64,000 nt of DNA from an uncultured Colwellia sp. (GCA_913063325.1 CAJXYE010000004.1:58202-122201); one strand, 5' to 3'; positions 17,744 through 27,253 are shown, numbered from the stretch's first letter. Numbers and translations: made by a program. Notes: a model not told the origin generated them from the sequence alone.

Positions 17744-20173
17744 CTATTCATGCCTTAACGCAGCACATGGCTCTAACTTTAGTGCTCTTTGCACAGGGTA
17801 ATATATAGCCAAAAACATTACTGCACTAATAAGCGTTGGAATAATGATATATAACATCAATGAGCCTTGTGCCAATGATGATTGCTCTAACATATTCACC
17901 AAAGCAACTCCCATAGGTATACCAATAATTAAGCCAATAGAAAGTTGCTTAATTCCTTGTATAATGAAGTGTTTGTAAATATCACTTTCATCAGCACCTA
18001 ACGCTCTTCTAATGCCAATTTCTTGGGTCTTTTGCACTATAGTATTCGACATCACGCCATAGATACCACTAAAGGCTAACACCATAGACGCAGCAGCGAA
18101 CACTAAGAATAATTCACTAACAAAGTTCATTCCAGCATTTCGCTGATCAATCGATGCACGCAACGTTTTAACATCATAAGCAGGGGCATCTCGCTCAATT
18201 TTTTGGGTAACACCCGTCACTATCTTAGATAAGTTTGCAACAGTACTTGCGTCTGAGGCTTTTGTTTTAACAACGATAGAGATAAAACGTTTAGGCGCTT
18301 GCTGAATTGAGGTAAATGCTGATGGCTTAGCAATATTCATGGCAGTTGGTTGCCCATGAAGTACATCATTCACCACACCGATAATGGTATACCAATCTTT
18401 ATCAGTTTCAACAAACTTAAAACGTTTACCCAGAACATCACCGTCGGCAAAGTACTTTTTAGCAAAGTTTTCAGTCACAACGGCCGTTAATGGTGAGTCC
18501 ATTTTATCTCTTGAATCAAAGACACGACCTTCACGTAGATTAACTTCCATCATCTGAAAATAATTGTGCGCCACGCCCACCGAGTTAGAACTTGGGTATT
18601 GCGGCTTCTTACCATAATCAACACCATCAATGGCTATATTTTCATAACTCGCCCAGTTACCCGGTAGAGTACGGGCAATACTGACATCTTCAACCTCAGG
18701 TTTAGCTTTTAAAGCGGCCATAACTGTTTGGTAATATTGTTGTCTTTTCTCTAAATTCTTATATTCAGTTTCTGGTAAACCAACACGTACAGTGAATATA
18801 TCTTCCACGCTTGTGCCATAGTCGACATTATTTTGCTGGTTTACTGAGTAAACCATACCCGTTGAAAGCAGTAATAAAGCACACGATAATACCACCTCTG
18901 AAATTACAACAATCTTACTTAAACGCCCTGCCGACTTGCCTTGCGCACCACGAGTCCCATCTCTTAACGTGGCATTAAAATCACCCGACGTTGCTTTTAT
19001 TGCAGGTAAAATTCCGGTAATAAATGCCGTTACTAAGGTAATGACTATTGCCGCTATGATTGAACTTTCAGTGATAGTCATATTCCACCAAAATGGCGGA
19101 TCAAAAGGAAATGCTTCTAATAAATCGGTATTACTCTGCTCTAACCATAAACCAGAAAACAATACCGCTAACACACCTGAAATAGAACAAATAAGTACCG
19201 ATTCCCACATCATTTGCATAATAATAGTGGCTCTTGGTGCACCTAACGCTGTTCTTATTGCGGTTTCTTTACCTTTCTCAGTTGCTCTTGAGAACAATAA
19301 GTTACCAACATTAATACAGGCCAGCAATAAAATAAAACCAACGGCTAGCTCCATGGCCAATATGATTACCGATGTACCATCACCCATTGAAGACTCTTGA
19401 ATAGTCCAAATCCGTGCCGAAGTATTCGAGTTAAGTTTAGGGAATTTATCTTCCAATTCAGCCATTAAACTTTTGATCTCAGTATTAGCGAGTTCGTCTG
19501 TTACACCTGGCTTTAATACCCCATATACTGCAACATAATCCGCTTTTGAACGCTCTACACCAGTAGCTTTGGTGGTATAAGGTAACCAAATTCGACCAGC
19601 ATCAGGGAATTGATAACTATCAGGCATCACGCCAACGATGGTGGTTGGTTTAGTGTTTACTCTGAGTTTTTTCCCTAAAACATCTTTATCGCCAGCAAAA
19701 AGACTTTGCCACAATGTATGACTGAGAACCGCAACCGGCTCAGCTCCTGATAAAGCATCTTCATTGCTAAGTAAACGACCTAACAAAGGTTTAGCCTCTG
19801 ATATTTTAAAGAAATTTTCTGTGACAAAATGGCCCGTATATTTAACCGCTCGATCGTTGGTGCTTAAATTAACCGTGCCTATGTCGTAGGCATCAAATAC
19901 CTCATAACTTTGCACACGTTTTTTTAAGTCTTCAAAATCGTGTACTCGAATACTTGTACCTTGATAAGTCATACCATTGTAAATCATATCCACTGCTCTG
20001 ATACGCTCCCCATCTTTAAAAGGAAGTGGTGCAACCATTGTGCCTTGTATAAAGCTAAACATATAAATACACAGCGTTAAGCCGGTAGTCATCACAAATA
20101 CCGTTAGTGCGGTAAATTTAGGGTTTTTAATTAACGTTCGTAATGCAAAGTTAATATCAGAAAAAATACTCAT
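17744..20173 (-). CDS. MacB-like / FtsX-type ABC transporter permease
   Basis: This 809-residue inner-membrane protein has two tandem permease modules. Each has an N-terminal helix, a periplasmic MacB_PCD domain (about 50-250 and 455-640) and an FtsX core of three helices. The first FtsX core shows ACINVGNLLFSRATEKGKETAIRTALGA, the second has SNTIVQKTQEIGIRRALGADESD, the typical cytoplasmic-loop signature. The separate ATPase gene is 11 bp upstream. Such long permeases with an RND-type adaptor are mechanotransmission efflux or export systems for peptides, lipids or drugs. The substrate is unknown. Confidence 0.93.
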   Translation of the reverse strand: MSIFSDINFALRTLIKNPKFTALTVFVMTTGLTLCIYMFSFIQGTMVAPLPFKDGERIRAVDMIYNGMTYQGTSIRVHDFEDLKKRVQSYEVFDAYDIGTVNLSTNDRAVKYTGHFVTENFFKISEAKPLLGRLLSNEDALSGAEPVAVLSHTLWQSLFAGDKDVLGKKLRVNTKPTTIVGVMPDSYQFPDAGRIWLPYTTKATGVERSKADYVAVYGVLKPGVTDELANTEIKSLMAELEDKFPKLNSNTSARIWTIQESSMGDGTSVIILAMELAVGFILLLACINVGNLLFSRATEKGKETAIRTALGAPRATIIMQMMWESVLICSISGVLAVLFSGLWLEQSNTDLLEAFPFDPPFWWNMTITESSIIAAIVITLVTAFITGILPAIKATSGDFNATLRDGTRGAQGKSAGRLSKIVVISEVVLSCALLLLSTGMVYSVNQQNNVDYGTSVEDIFTVRVGLPETEYKNLEKRQQYYQTVMAALKAKPEVEDVSIARTLPGNWASYENIAIDGVDYGKKPQYPSSNSVGVAHNYFQMMEVNLREGRVFDSRDKMDSPLTAVVTENFAKKYFADGDVLGKRFKFVETDKDWYTIIGVVNDVLHGQPTAMNIAKPSAFTSIQQAPKRFISIVVKTKASDASTVANLSKIVTGVTQKIERDAPAYDVKTLRASIDQRNAGMNFVSELFLVFAAASMVLAFSGIYGVMSNTIVQKTQEIGIRRALGADESDIYKHFIIQGIKQLSIGLIIGIPMGVALVNMLEQSSLAQGSLMLYIIIPTLISAVMFLAIYYPVQRALKLEPCAALRHE

Positions 20174-20184
20174 AAGCCTGCTCC

Positions 20185-20901
20185 TTACGCTACCGCTTCT
20201 GCAATTTTAGTTTCAGTCGTTGGCGAGTCTGAGACGATACGCCCATCAAAAATTTCAATAATACGCTCTGCCCGCTTAGCACCTCTTGGATCATGAGTAA
20301 CCATGCAAATAGTTGCACCTTCTGCATGTAACTTATCAAGTAAAGCCATCACCAATTCAGCATTTTTTGAATCAAGGTTACCGGTTGGCTCATCCGCTAA
20401 AATAATTGACGGATTACCGGCAATAGCACGCGCCACAGCAACACGCTGTTGCTGACCACCAGAGAGTTGTGATGGATAGTGTTTGGTACGATGTCCCATA
20501 TCTACTTTCTCCAGCGCAGCTTTAACTAAATCATTACGCTCAGTTTTACTTAGGTCTTTACGATACGTTAATGGCAGGGCAACATTTTCAGCAACGGTTA
20601 ATTCACTGATTAAGTTGAAAGACTGAAAAACAAAACCTATTTCTTTATTTCGAATTGCCGCTCTTTGTTTGCCATTAATATCCACCACATCATGACCATT
20701 TAAGTTATAACTGCCACCCGAACAGGTATCTAATAAACCTAACAAAGATAATAAAGTAGATTTACCACAACCCGACGGGCCAGCAATCGATAAATACTCA
20801 CCTTGTTTAACCTCTAAATTAATATCACTCAAGGCATGAGTTTCTACTTCGTCGGTAGAAAATACTTTTTTCAAATTGGTTAACTTAATTAATGTCTTCA
20901 T
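20185..20901 (-). CDS. MacB/LolD-type ABC transporter ATP-binding protein
   Basis: This 238-residue ATPase has Walker A GPSGCGKST, the Q-loop FVFQSFNLI, signature LSGGQQQRVAVARA, Walker B IILADEPTGNLD and the H-loop MVTHDPRGAKRAERI. It belongs to the LolD/MacB subfamily (note EPTGNLDSKNAELVM). It powers the FtsX-type permease encoded immediately downstream. The gene is second in a three-gene unit, 87 bp after the adaptor gene. Confidence 0.96.
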   Translation of the reverse strand: MKTLIKLTNLKKVFSTDEVETHALSDINLEVKQGEYLSIAGPSGCGKSTLLSLLGLLDTCSGGSYNLNGHDVVDINGKQRAAIRNKEIGFVFQSFNLISELTVAENVALPLTYRKDLSKTERNDLVKAALEKVDMGHRTKHYPSQLSGGQQQRVAVARAIAGNPSIILADEPTGNLDSKNAELVMALLDKLHAEGATICMVTHDPRGAKRAERIIEIFDGRIVSDSPTTETKIAEAVA

Positions 20902-20988
20902 CGGTTATTCCTTTCTTATTCATGATGTTGTTAGTTTAATTTTTAATTGTTTTTGTTATATCTTTTAAAATGTTTTTCAATGACTTAT

Positions 20989-22245
20989 CTAATTCAAGGT
21001 AATTAGTTTATGGCGTTCAAAACTGGTTTGCTCTGAGACGATGATTCTATCCCCTACTTTTAATCCGCTAATCACTTCAATATCAACACTTGACGATAAG
21101 CCAAATTCCACCGGAGTTTGTTGCGCTGTCGTTTGTTCATTATTAACTAGGTAAATCGCCATTGTTTGACTTGCTTGAGAAAAAGCAGGACGTCTAACAA
21201 ACAAGCTACTTTTTTTCTGGGTAATGAATATTTCACCATCGATAGAAAGGTCTGGCCTTGCTTCATCTGGAAGCTTTGAAGTTAACTCAACATCAACCTG
21301 CACAGTGCCATTTACAACCGCAGGGTCAATGCGAGTGACCTTGCCTTGTATTTGATTAAAGCGCGTATCAATACTAACGTGTTGGCCAATAATGATATCG
21401 CCAGCATTAAGTTCGGGAACCTTTAGTTCGGCAATTAAGTCGCCCTTTTTAGCAAATTTGGCAATATTTCCACCAATCGCAACACGTTGACCAAGCTCTA
21501 ATGGCATCGCTTGTAAAACGCCCGCGAGTGATGCTTTCACATTGAGTGAAGCCAATTGAAATTGTGCTCTTTCATACTTTTTATTTAATTTTTTCAGTAA
21601 AGCCGTTTGTGCTTCAAATTGAGCAGACAAATTCAGTACTAATTGCTTTGCTCTCAATTCATTAATTTCAATGGTTTTAGCTAGTTGGTTTACGGTCAGT
21701 TTAGATGACTCAAAATCTAATTTGGAAACAGTAGAATTGCCGACTTTGATTAATCGTGATTCTGCATCTAGACGCATTTTTGCTTTTTCATATTGCATTT
21801 GTGTTGCTAAGGCACTGGCTTGCATGTCAAGTAACTGAGTATCTTGACTAACTTTCAATGCACGTGTTTGCGCTTGCATGGCTGCTACTTCCCAGTGCAA
21901 CTCTTCTACCATTTGGTCTAATTCAGGATTAACCAATTCTACTATCAGTTGGTCTTTTTCGACCTGTGCACCAGGCTTAACAAGAATACGTTCGACTTTA
22001 CCTGATACGGTACTCGCAACCCAACGAACATCTCTTGGCGCCAAAATACCTGGGCCAGAGATTTTAATATCAAAATCACCTTGCTCAACTACTGCGGTAA
22101 TCACCGAGTTACTTTGCACTGAAAATGCAGAAATGTTCATTTGAGTACTAGCAATAAGAAAAGCAGCAAGCGCTATTACGCCAGCAGTAGTGACAAAAAC
22201 TTTCTTTTTATAAAATGGCTTCTTAGTTTGCTTGATGATGTCCAT
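20989..22245 (-). CDS. Periplasmic adaptor (HlyD/RND membrane fusion) protein
   Basis: This 418-residue protein has one N-terminal membrane anchor (about 15-35), then barrel-sandwich and lipoyl halves (GILAPRDVRWVAS, KVERILVKPGAQVEKDQLIVEL) either side of a long coiled-coil hairpin (about 110-235). The beta-barrel and membrane-proximal domains end with GLKVGDRIIVSEQTSFE. It would link the ABC permease to an outer-membrane channel, which is not encoded here. It is the first gene of the operon; the sigma-54 promoter and palindromes lie just upstream. Similar adaptors act with MacB-like exporters. Confidence 0.92.
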   Translation of the reverse strand: MDIIKQTKKPFYKKKVFVTTAGVIALAAFLIASTQMNISAFSVQSNSVITAVVEQGDFDIKISGPGILAPRDVRWVASTVSGKVERILVKPGAQVEKDQLIVELVNPELDQMVEELHWEVAAMQAQTRALKVSQDTQLLDMQASALATQMQYEKAKMRLDAESRLIKVGNSTVSKLDFESSKLTVNQLAKTIEINELRAKQLVLNLSAQFEAQTALLKKLNKKYERAQFQLASLNVKASLAGVLQAMPLELGQRVAIGGNIAKFAKKGDLIAELKVPELNAGDIIIGQHVSIDTRFNQIQGKVTRIDPAVVNGTVQVDVELTSKLPDEARPDLSIDGEIFITQKKSSLFVRRPAFSQASQTMAIYLVNNEQTTAQQTPVEFGLSSSVDIEVISGLKVGDRIIVSEQTSFERHKLITLN

Positions 22246-22282
22246 AACAGACCTAAGTTATATTGAATATACGGTTAATATA

Positions 22283-22298
22283 GCCAAAGTCGTGCCAC
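22283..22298 (-). promoter_or_regulatory. Sigma-54 (-24/-12) promoter of the efflux operon
   Basis: On the minus strand TGGCACGACTTTGGCT has the -24 GG and -12 GC separated by exactly 10 bases, with the full TGGCACG block of the sigma-54 consensus. The predicted start is near 22271, about 26 bp before the adaptor ATG at 22245. The adjacent NtrC-type activator supports the call. Confidence 0.85.
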
Positions 22299-22353
22299 TT
22301 TTTTTTACCAATAAAATCAGTCTGTTATGTACTTTGTGGTTTTAGGGTTTTTC

Positions 22354-22407
22354 ACTCATCCCATTCTTGGGATGAGTAAAATGAAGATTCATCCCAAATC
22401 AGGGATG
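22354..22407. promoter_or_regulatory. Two tandem palindromic upstream activator sites
   Basis: CATCCC-N6-GGGATG occurs at 22357-22374 and again at 22390-22407, centres 33 bp apart (about three turns). The first site extends to perfect 10-bp arms, ACTCATCCCA and TGGGATGAGT. They lie about 60-110 bp upstream of the -24 element, the usual position for sigma-54 enhancer sites. I infer that the NtrC-like regulator encoded at 16240-17628 binds them. Confidence 0.75.
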
Positions 22408-22455
22408 CAATTAACACTATTTAGTTGGGTGTATACCAAACCGATTATTAGCTTG

Positions 22456-22515
22456 TATACCCGTTGCCATTTAAGATGCTTGTTTCAGAGTGCACTTTGA
22501 ATGGTAACGGGTATA
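22456..22515. mobile_element. MITE-like element, family 1, internally deleted copy (60 bp)
   Basis: This has the left end TATACCCGTTGCCATT and right end AATGGTAACGGGTATA of the 264-bp copy at 145-408. The first 37 bases match that copy with two differences, then the sequence jumps at CAGAGTG straight to the last 22 or so bases. The middle is missing. As RNA it would fold as a strong hairpin. It sits between the sigma-54 enhancer sites and a small secreted-protein gene. Confidence 0.75.
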
Positions 22516-22554
22516 TACTTCAATCACTAAAATCACGAGGCTGTGGAAATTTAA

Positions 22555-22878
22555 ATGAAGTGTTTTATTCTGATATTACTAGCGACAAGCTCAATGTTAA
22601 TTTCATTTGCTTTGTCCGCAAAGAAACCAACCGTACAAGATATCAGTCACTTAATTTCTAAAGAAGAATTTTCGAGTTATAAAGATGTCGCAGACTTTAT
22701 TGCACAATCACCACAGGTGACTATAACCGTCATGCCATCCCAAGCAGATGTAGATAAATACGGTCCAAAAGTGGCTAAATCATTGACCGGTTCAGATTGT
22801 GATAGAGATGGTAAAATGGATGATAACCCCACATGTAACGCTGTTTTCTATAAGCTTTGGCTGAAATACGCTCGCTAG
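22555..22878 (+). CDS. Small secreted protein of unknown function
   Basis: I do not recognise this 107-residue protein. Residues 1-21 form a signal peptide (MKCFILILLATSSMLISFALS, cut before AKKPT), so the mature form is about 86 residues and periplasmic or secreted. It has two cysteines in the C-terminal part (SDCDRDGKMDDNPTC), in an acidic DxDxDGKxDD-like stretch that could bind calcium and carry a disulfide. It ends YKLWLKYAR and overlaps the convergent esterase gene by 4 bp. A deleted MITE lies 39 bp upstream of the start. Confidence in coding is good because of the clear signal peptide. Confidence 0.65.
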   Translation: MKCFILILLATSSMLISFALSAKKPTVQDISHLISKEEFSSYKDVADFIAQSPQVTITVMPSQADVDKYGPKVAKSLTGSDCDRDGKMDDNPTCNAVFYKLWLKYAR

Positions 22879-24236
22879 TCTATTGCCTTTAAGAACAGGG
22901 TAATATCATCAAGCATTTCTTGATAGTACGGATTATAAGTCAAACGTTGTATTGGTGAGTCTTTCATCAGGTTCGCTGCTGTCACCTCTCCTTTGATTAC
23001 CTGTTTATTCTGTTTGCACGCCTGGTGCCGTTCAGCGTCTTTCACATAGTGACCACAGTTTCTATATTGTCCTTTAACGCCATAATGCGGGTTATCCGGA
23101 GAGTTGGTCGTGGCAATATGTGAAACATCAAAAATATCACTGCATAAGCTTTCAGCTGAACACTCAGGAACAATCACCTTCATCACATCGGTTAACTTCG
23201 TTGGAAGCTTGTTGTTATCACCATAATAAATCAGCACGCTTTTTTTCATCTGATCTTGAGGTGATGCTAACTGCCATTCTTCAATAAGCGCTAAAGTATG
23301 CTCGGTATCTATCGTTTGATCATGCTCGCTCGCAACAACAAAAATAGGGATCTCATGCATTTGTCTACTTGCTGATGCGCCATCGCTAACAACCAGACTC
23401 ATTATTGCATCTACCTGTGCCGCCGCGTTATAAGGGAATGACTCATACTTAGCAAAATCTATGTCTGCATCTAAATCTATCCAATCAACAAAAGGAATGG
23501 CATCAATATATTTAGCCAACCAAGCTAAATCATTTTTGGCTTTTGAGGCCGGTGACCACATAAATAGGCCTTTAATTTTGTTATCAACGTGCTTTTGCTG
23601 CATTAAGTAATCAAAAATAAGAGCGCCCCCGGTAGAGAGTCCACCGAGATACACCTGTTGATAATCATTAAGCGTTTCTTCAATGGCAAATTTTGCTGCT
23701 TTTTGCCACTCGCTATACTGGGTATTCAATAATTCTGAAGGTGCCATGCCATGCCCTGGTAATAACAAGGTCCGTACGGTAAAGCCCTGCTGGTAAAAAT
23801 ACTGGCTAAGATCATGAAAAGAAAACGGTGAATCGGTTAAGCCATGAATAAGCAAAATAGCTTTATCGTTATTCTGTTGAGCCAATTCATACGGAGCAAC
23901 TAAGTGACTTATTTGTGGCGTTTGTGGCCAATTATTTAATTTAGATAACTGTAGATAAGTATCAGTAATAATAGGGCAAGGCATAGTAGCCTTTGGGTTT
24001 TTATCAACAACGAGACCGTAAACTGTTGCTATGTATTCTTGATAGCTTGTCAGTTTAGTAAAATTGATACTTCCAGGTGTCTTATTTACGCTTTCATTAG
24101 CAAAACGGTATTTACCCGATTCTATCAGCGACGCGTGGTTATTTTGAATACTCAAGCAATCTTGCGGCTCTTGAGAAAATGACAGTGTACTCACTAAAAC
24201 GAGGAGTAATATCGCGATCTTAATAACAAATTTCAT
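22875..24236 (-). CDS. Secreted alpha/beta hydrolase (carboxylesterase/lipase-like)
   Basis: This 453-residue protein has a signal peptide (about 1-21, ending LSFSQE). The core shows AILLIHGLTDSPFSFHDLSQYF (oxyanion region), LLLPGHGMAPSE and the nucleophile elbow LGGLSTGGALI with Ser. The acid is probably the Asp in FVVASEHDQTIDTEHT, and the His may be in the late HIATTNSPDNPHYG stretch. The pattern resembles monoacylglycerol-lipase/esterase-type enzymes, with a C-terminal extension of about 100 residues holding several cysteines (NCGHYVKDAERHQAC). It is transcribed alone, converging with the small secreted gene. The substrate is unknown. Confidence 0.8.
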   Translation of the reverse strand: MKFVIKIAILLLVLVSTLSFSQEPQDCLSIQNNHASLIESGKYRFANESVNKTPGSINFTKLTSYQEYIATVYGLVVDKNPKATMPCPIITDTYLQLSKLNNWPQTPQISHLVAPYELAQQNNDKAILLIHGLTDSPFSFHDLSQYFYQQGFTVRTLLLPGHGMAPSELLNTQYSEWQKAAKFAIEETLNDYQQVYLGGLSTGGALIFDYLMQQKHVDNKIKGLFMWSPASKAKNDLAWLAKYIDAIPFVDWIDLDADIDFAKYESFPYNAAAQVDAIMSLVVSDGASASRQMHEIPIFVVASEHDQTIDTEHTLALIEEWQLASPQDQMKKSVLIYYGDNNKLPTKLTDVMKVIVPECSAESLCSDIFDVSHIATTNSPDNPHYGVKGQYRNCGHYVKDAERHQACKQNKQVIKGEVTAANLMKDSPIQRLTYNPYYQEMLDDITLFLKAID

Positions 24237-24306
24237 GCTGATTCCCTGTTAACTTGAAGTACTGTTTTCTTTATAAGCTATCTAAGCCTAGATCAATATT
24301 CTACGC

Positions 24307-24345
24307 AAAAAAAAACGCCTTTGAAACAGTTGCTTCAAAGGCGTT
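24307..24345 (-). terminator. Rho-independent terminator of rph-pyrE
   Basis: AACGCCTTTGAA (24314-24325) pairs perfectly with TTCAAAGGCGTT (24334-24345) around an 8-nt loop. On the minus strand the stem is followed by a run of nine T. It lies 15 bp beyond the pyrE stop. Confidence 0.95.
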
Positions 24346-24360
24346 AATAATCAGTAAACA

Positions 24361-25014
24361 TTAAATACCGTAATCTAAACGATATTTTTTAATGCTTGCT
24401 AAGTTTTCTACTAGTTCAGGTTTACTGGTAACTTGTTCTTCTAGGTACGTAACAACGTCACCCAAACTAACAATTGACGCTACTTGCGTACCAAAATCAC
24501 GTTCAACTTCTTGAATTGCAGAGAGCTCACCTTGGCCTTTTTCTTGACGGTCAAGCGCGATTAAAACACCAGAAAGCTGTGCGCCTTGTGTTTTAATAAT
24601 TTCCATTGATTCGCGAATAGCAGTACCTGCAGTGATAACATCATCAACTAGCATAATTTTGCCTTCAAGCGCTGCGCCAACTAATGAACCACCCTCACCG
24701 TGTTTTTTAGCTTCTTTACGGTTAAAGCAATAAGGTGCATCAATATTATGGTGATCGTACAGAGCCACTGTTGTAGTAGTGGCAATAGGAATACCTTTAT
24801 ATGCCGGACCAAAAACCAAATCAAACTCAATTTTTGAATCAACTAGTGTTGCCGCATAAAAACGACCTAAACGGGCTAAGTCACCACCGGTTTTAAACAT
24901 ACCGGCATTAAAAAAGTACGGGCTAACTCGGCCAGACTTTAAGGTGAATTCGCCAAAGCGTAATACCTGTTTTTCTATAGCAAACTCAATAAATTCGCGT
25001 TGATAATCTTTCAT
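24361..25014 (-). CDS. pyrE: Orotate phosphoribosyltransferase
   Basis: This 217-residue cytoplasmic enzyme makes orotidine 5'-phosphate from orotate and PRPP in pyrimidine synthesis. The PRPP-binding motif is [13 protein letters not shown], and the [11 protein letters not shown] and [13 protein letters not shown] loops are characteristic. Length is normal (E. coli 213). It is 18 bp downstream of rph, as in E. coli, but no UTP-sensing attenuator can fit in that short gap. A strong terminator follows. Confidence 0.97.
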   Translation of the reverse strand: MKDYQREFIEFAIEKQVLRFGEFTLKSGRVSPYFFNAGMFKTGGDLARLGRFYAATLVDSKIEFDLVFGPAYKGIPIATTTTVALYDHHNIDAPYCFNRKEAKKHGEGGSLVGAALEGKIMLVDDVITAGTAIRESMEIIKTQGAQLSGVLIALDRQEKGQGELSAIQEVERDFGTQVASIVSLGDVVTYLEEQVTSKPELVENLASIKKYRLDYGI

Positions 25015-25032
25015 CTTCAGTTTCCTTTGGGC

Positions 25033-25746
25033 TTAGCTTAATGCAGCTTTTTGTATGTCGAATAATTCATTAATACCGTTTTTAGCTAGCTCAAGCATGG
25101 CCTGCATTTCTTCAAAGCTAAATGGTGCCTCTTCCGCAGTACCTTGTACTTCGATAAGCTTACCTGTATCTGTCATGACTACGTTTAAATCAGTATCCGC
25201 AGCCGAATCTTCTGGGTAATCTAAATCAGCAACAGGCTCACCTTTATAAATGCCAACAGATACAGCCGCAATCATATGTTTAAGTGGGTTAGTTTTAATA
25301 ATATCTTTAGCGCGCATGTAATTAAGCGCATCAACTAATGCAACACAAGCACCTGTGATAGAAGCGGTACGAGTACCACCATCAGCTTGAATTACATCAC
25401 AATCAACTGAAATAGTATTTTCACCTAGGGCTTTTAAATCGACCGCGGCACGTAAAGCACGCGCAATTAAGCGTGAGATTTCTAATGTACGACCACTTTG
25501 CTTACCTTGGGCTGCTTCACGACGCATGCGAGTATGAGTTGAGCGAGGTAACATACCGTATTCAGCCGTAATCCAACCTTTACCTTGGCCTTTTAAGAAA
25601 CGTGGCACACCCACTTCAACAGAAGCAGTACAAATTACTTTAGTATCGCCAAACTCAATAAGTACTGAGCCTTCAGCATGAGTAGTAAATTGACGGGTAA
25701 TTGTTACTGGGCGAATTTGCCCTAATGTTCTGCCGCTTGGACGCAT
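25033..25746 (-). CDS. rph: Ribonuclease PH
   Basis: This 237-residue phosphorolytic 3'-5' exoribonuclease trims tRNA 3' ends. It begins [16 protein letters not shown] and shows the family marks [35 protein letters not shown]-like [17 protein letters not shown] and [18 protein letters not shown]. An in-frame start at 25818 would add 24 residues unlike the family. AGAGG sits 8 nt before the ATG at 25746 and fits the E. coli protein start. It is first in the rph-pyrE unit. Confidence 0.96.
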   Translation of the reverse strand: MRPSGRTLGQIRPVTITRQFTTHAEGSVLIEFGDTKVICTASVEVGVPRFLKGQGKGWITAEYGMLPRSTHTRMRREAAQGKQSGRTLEISRLIARALRAAVDLKALGENTISVDCDVIQADGGTRTASITGACVALVDALNYMRAKDIIKTNPLKHMIAAVSVGIYKGEPVADLDYPEDSAADTDLNVVMTDTGKLIEVQGTAEEAPFSFEEMQAMLELAKNGINELFDIQKAALS

Positions 25747-25919
25747 GGTATGTTCCTCTAAATAAAGACTGATAATTAAATTGCCGCTATTATAATGCTT
25801 ATACCTATTACCAATCAAGATTTTGCATGATAACGGCTATAAAACACTTTTTTGAAATATAGTTCTACAAAGCAAGGTCATGTAGATTGTCCTAGCAATA
25901 AATAACATCAGAGAGCCTT

Positions 25920-26459
25920 ATGAAAACTTTCACTCTATTAATCCTTTGTATAAGTCTCTTTCTTGTCAGTACTAGTGTAGTAAAAGCTGCCTCCACAGCA
26001 GATGCTTTAACCTTACCCACTTACAGTAAAGTTTATGATGACAAGCGTGACCCATTCAAAGATGCTACGGCAGCACTAACCCTAGCCAAAGAAACTAATC
26101 GCCAAGTACTTATTGAGATTGGCGGAAACTGGTGTACTTGGTGCCATAAAATGGATGCTTTTCTCCTTAAAAACCCTGACGTATTTAAAGCGCTGCATAG
26201 CCAATATGTATTGTTAAAAATTAATGTCAGTGACAGTAATGAAAATGATGATTTTATGAAGTCACTGCCGCCAGTACTCGGCTATCCTCATATGTATGTT
26301 TCAACGGCGCAAGGAAAAATGATTTTATCGAAAGATACCGCTGAGCTTTTGCACGACAATAATTACTCCAAAGCACAATGGTTGAGCTTTTTAAGTGATT
26401 GGTCTGTCGATTCGAGCACAACTCAAGCACAATTAACAACAACGACCTCAGTAGAATAA
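25920..26459 (+). CDS. Exported thioredoxin-fold protein (CxxC)
   Basis: This 179-residue protein has a signal peptide (about 1-23, ending SVVKAAS). A thioredoxin-like domain with GGNWCTWCHKMDAFLLKNPDV follows; the CTWC pair and the WC-xx-WCHKM context match the Thioredoxin_7/DUF255-like group rather than classical thioredoxin. A cis-proline candidate is in GYPHMYV. It would act in the periplasm on disulfides. It lies 38 bp upstream of the GMC dehydrogenase genes on the same strand and is probably part of that operon, perhaps helping to mature or reduce the cysteine-containing dehydrogenase (inference). Confidence 0.8.
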   Translation: MKTFTLLILCISLFLVSTSVVKAASTADALTLPTYSKVYDDKRDPFKDATAALTLAKETNRQVLIEIGGNWCTWCHKMDAFLLKNPDVFKALHSQYVLLKINVSDSNENDDFMKSLPPVLGYPHMYVSTAQGKMILSKDTAELLHDNNYSKAQWLSFLSDWSVDSSTTQAQLTTTTSVE

Positions 26460-26497
26460 TTAAAGCAAAATATCAAACCTACCTAGGCTAGTGGAGC

Positions 26498-27253
26498 ATG
26501 TTAGTGAACAATAAAAATAAATGTTCGTCTTTTTTTGATGAGAATTACCAAGTACCAGAATTTATAAAAAACAAACAGGCGCAGCATAATCGACGTAATT
26601 TCCTTAAGTCGGCCGCAGGCATAGGGGCATTAGCGAGTGTATCTGCGTTTAGTCTTAGCGCTAAAACGCAAACATCCATAAATGACTTACTTAAAACCCT
26701 AGTTAAGACCGATCCTTGGTTAACACTTGATGCAACACTCAATCAATTATTACCAAGCTCTGCCACAGGCCCTAGCGCGAGTGAAATTCAAGCGACGGCT
26801 TATTTATACCAAGTGATGACAGTACAACCCACTGAACAAGACGAAAAAGAGTTTATTCTCAAAGGTGTTGGTTGGCTAAATGGTTATGCCAACAGCGAAA
26901 AATCAGCAAACTTTGCCCAATTAAATTTTTCCGATAAAGAACAACTGCTTCGTGGCATTAGCCAATCAACCGCAGGTAGAAATTGGTTAAATACCTTACT
27001 CGGCTATATTTTTCAAGCCATGCTAACACCGCCAAGTTATGGCGGAAACCCTAATGGTATTGGTTATCAATGGTTAGAACATCAAGCAGGCTTTCCGTTA
27101 CCTGAAAAAGGTCAACGCTATTTTGAATTACCCACTAGAGCACGTATAGATTTGATTAGTCGAGTAGATTACGACAATAAACGAAGAAAGAACACCGATC
27201 AGCACCCAGCACAAAGCCGTAAGAAATTGCCCCAAGGAACGAGAAAATCATGA
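26498..27253 (+). CDS. Gluconate 2-dehydrogenase subunit 3 family protein
   Basis: This 251-residue protein has a twin-arginine signal near residues 29-55 (HNRRNFLKSAAGIGALASVS, cut after LSA), so the folded complex is exported by Tat. The remainder, with TLDATLNQLLPSSATGPSASEIQATAYL and GNPNGIGYQWLEHQAGFP, matches the small subunit of gluconate-dehydrogenase-type GMC complexes, which chaperones the flavin subunit. Its stop overlaps the GMC gene start by 4 bp (ATGA). The C-terminal tail is unusually basic. An alternative GTG start at 26504 has slightly better spacing to GGAG. Confidence 0.85.
   Translation: MLVNNKNKCSSFFDENYQVPEFIKNKQAQHNRRNFLKSAAGIGALASVSAFSLSAKTQTSINDLLKTLVKTDPWLTLDATLNQLLPSSATGPSASEIQATAYLYQVMTVQPTEQDEKEFILKGVGWLNGYANSEKSANFAQLNFSDKEQLLRGISQSTAGRNWLNTLLGYIFQAMLTPPSYGGNPNGIGYQWLEHQAGFPLPEKGQRYFELPTRARIDLISRVDYDNKRRKNTDQHPAQSRKKLPQGTRKS

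Noticed and set aside
25799..25845. TATACC-TATTACCA-ATCAAG sequence upstream of rph resembling the family 1 MITE end
   Set aside because: Only a partial match to the left end and no matching right end nearby; may be a relic but cannot be supported.
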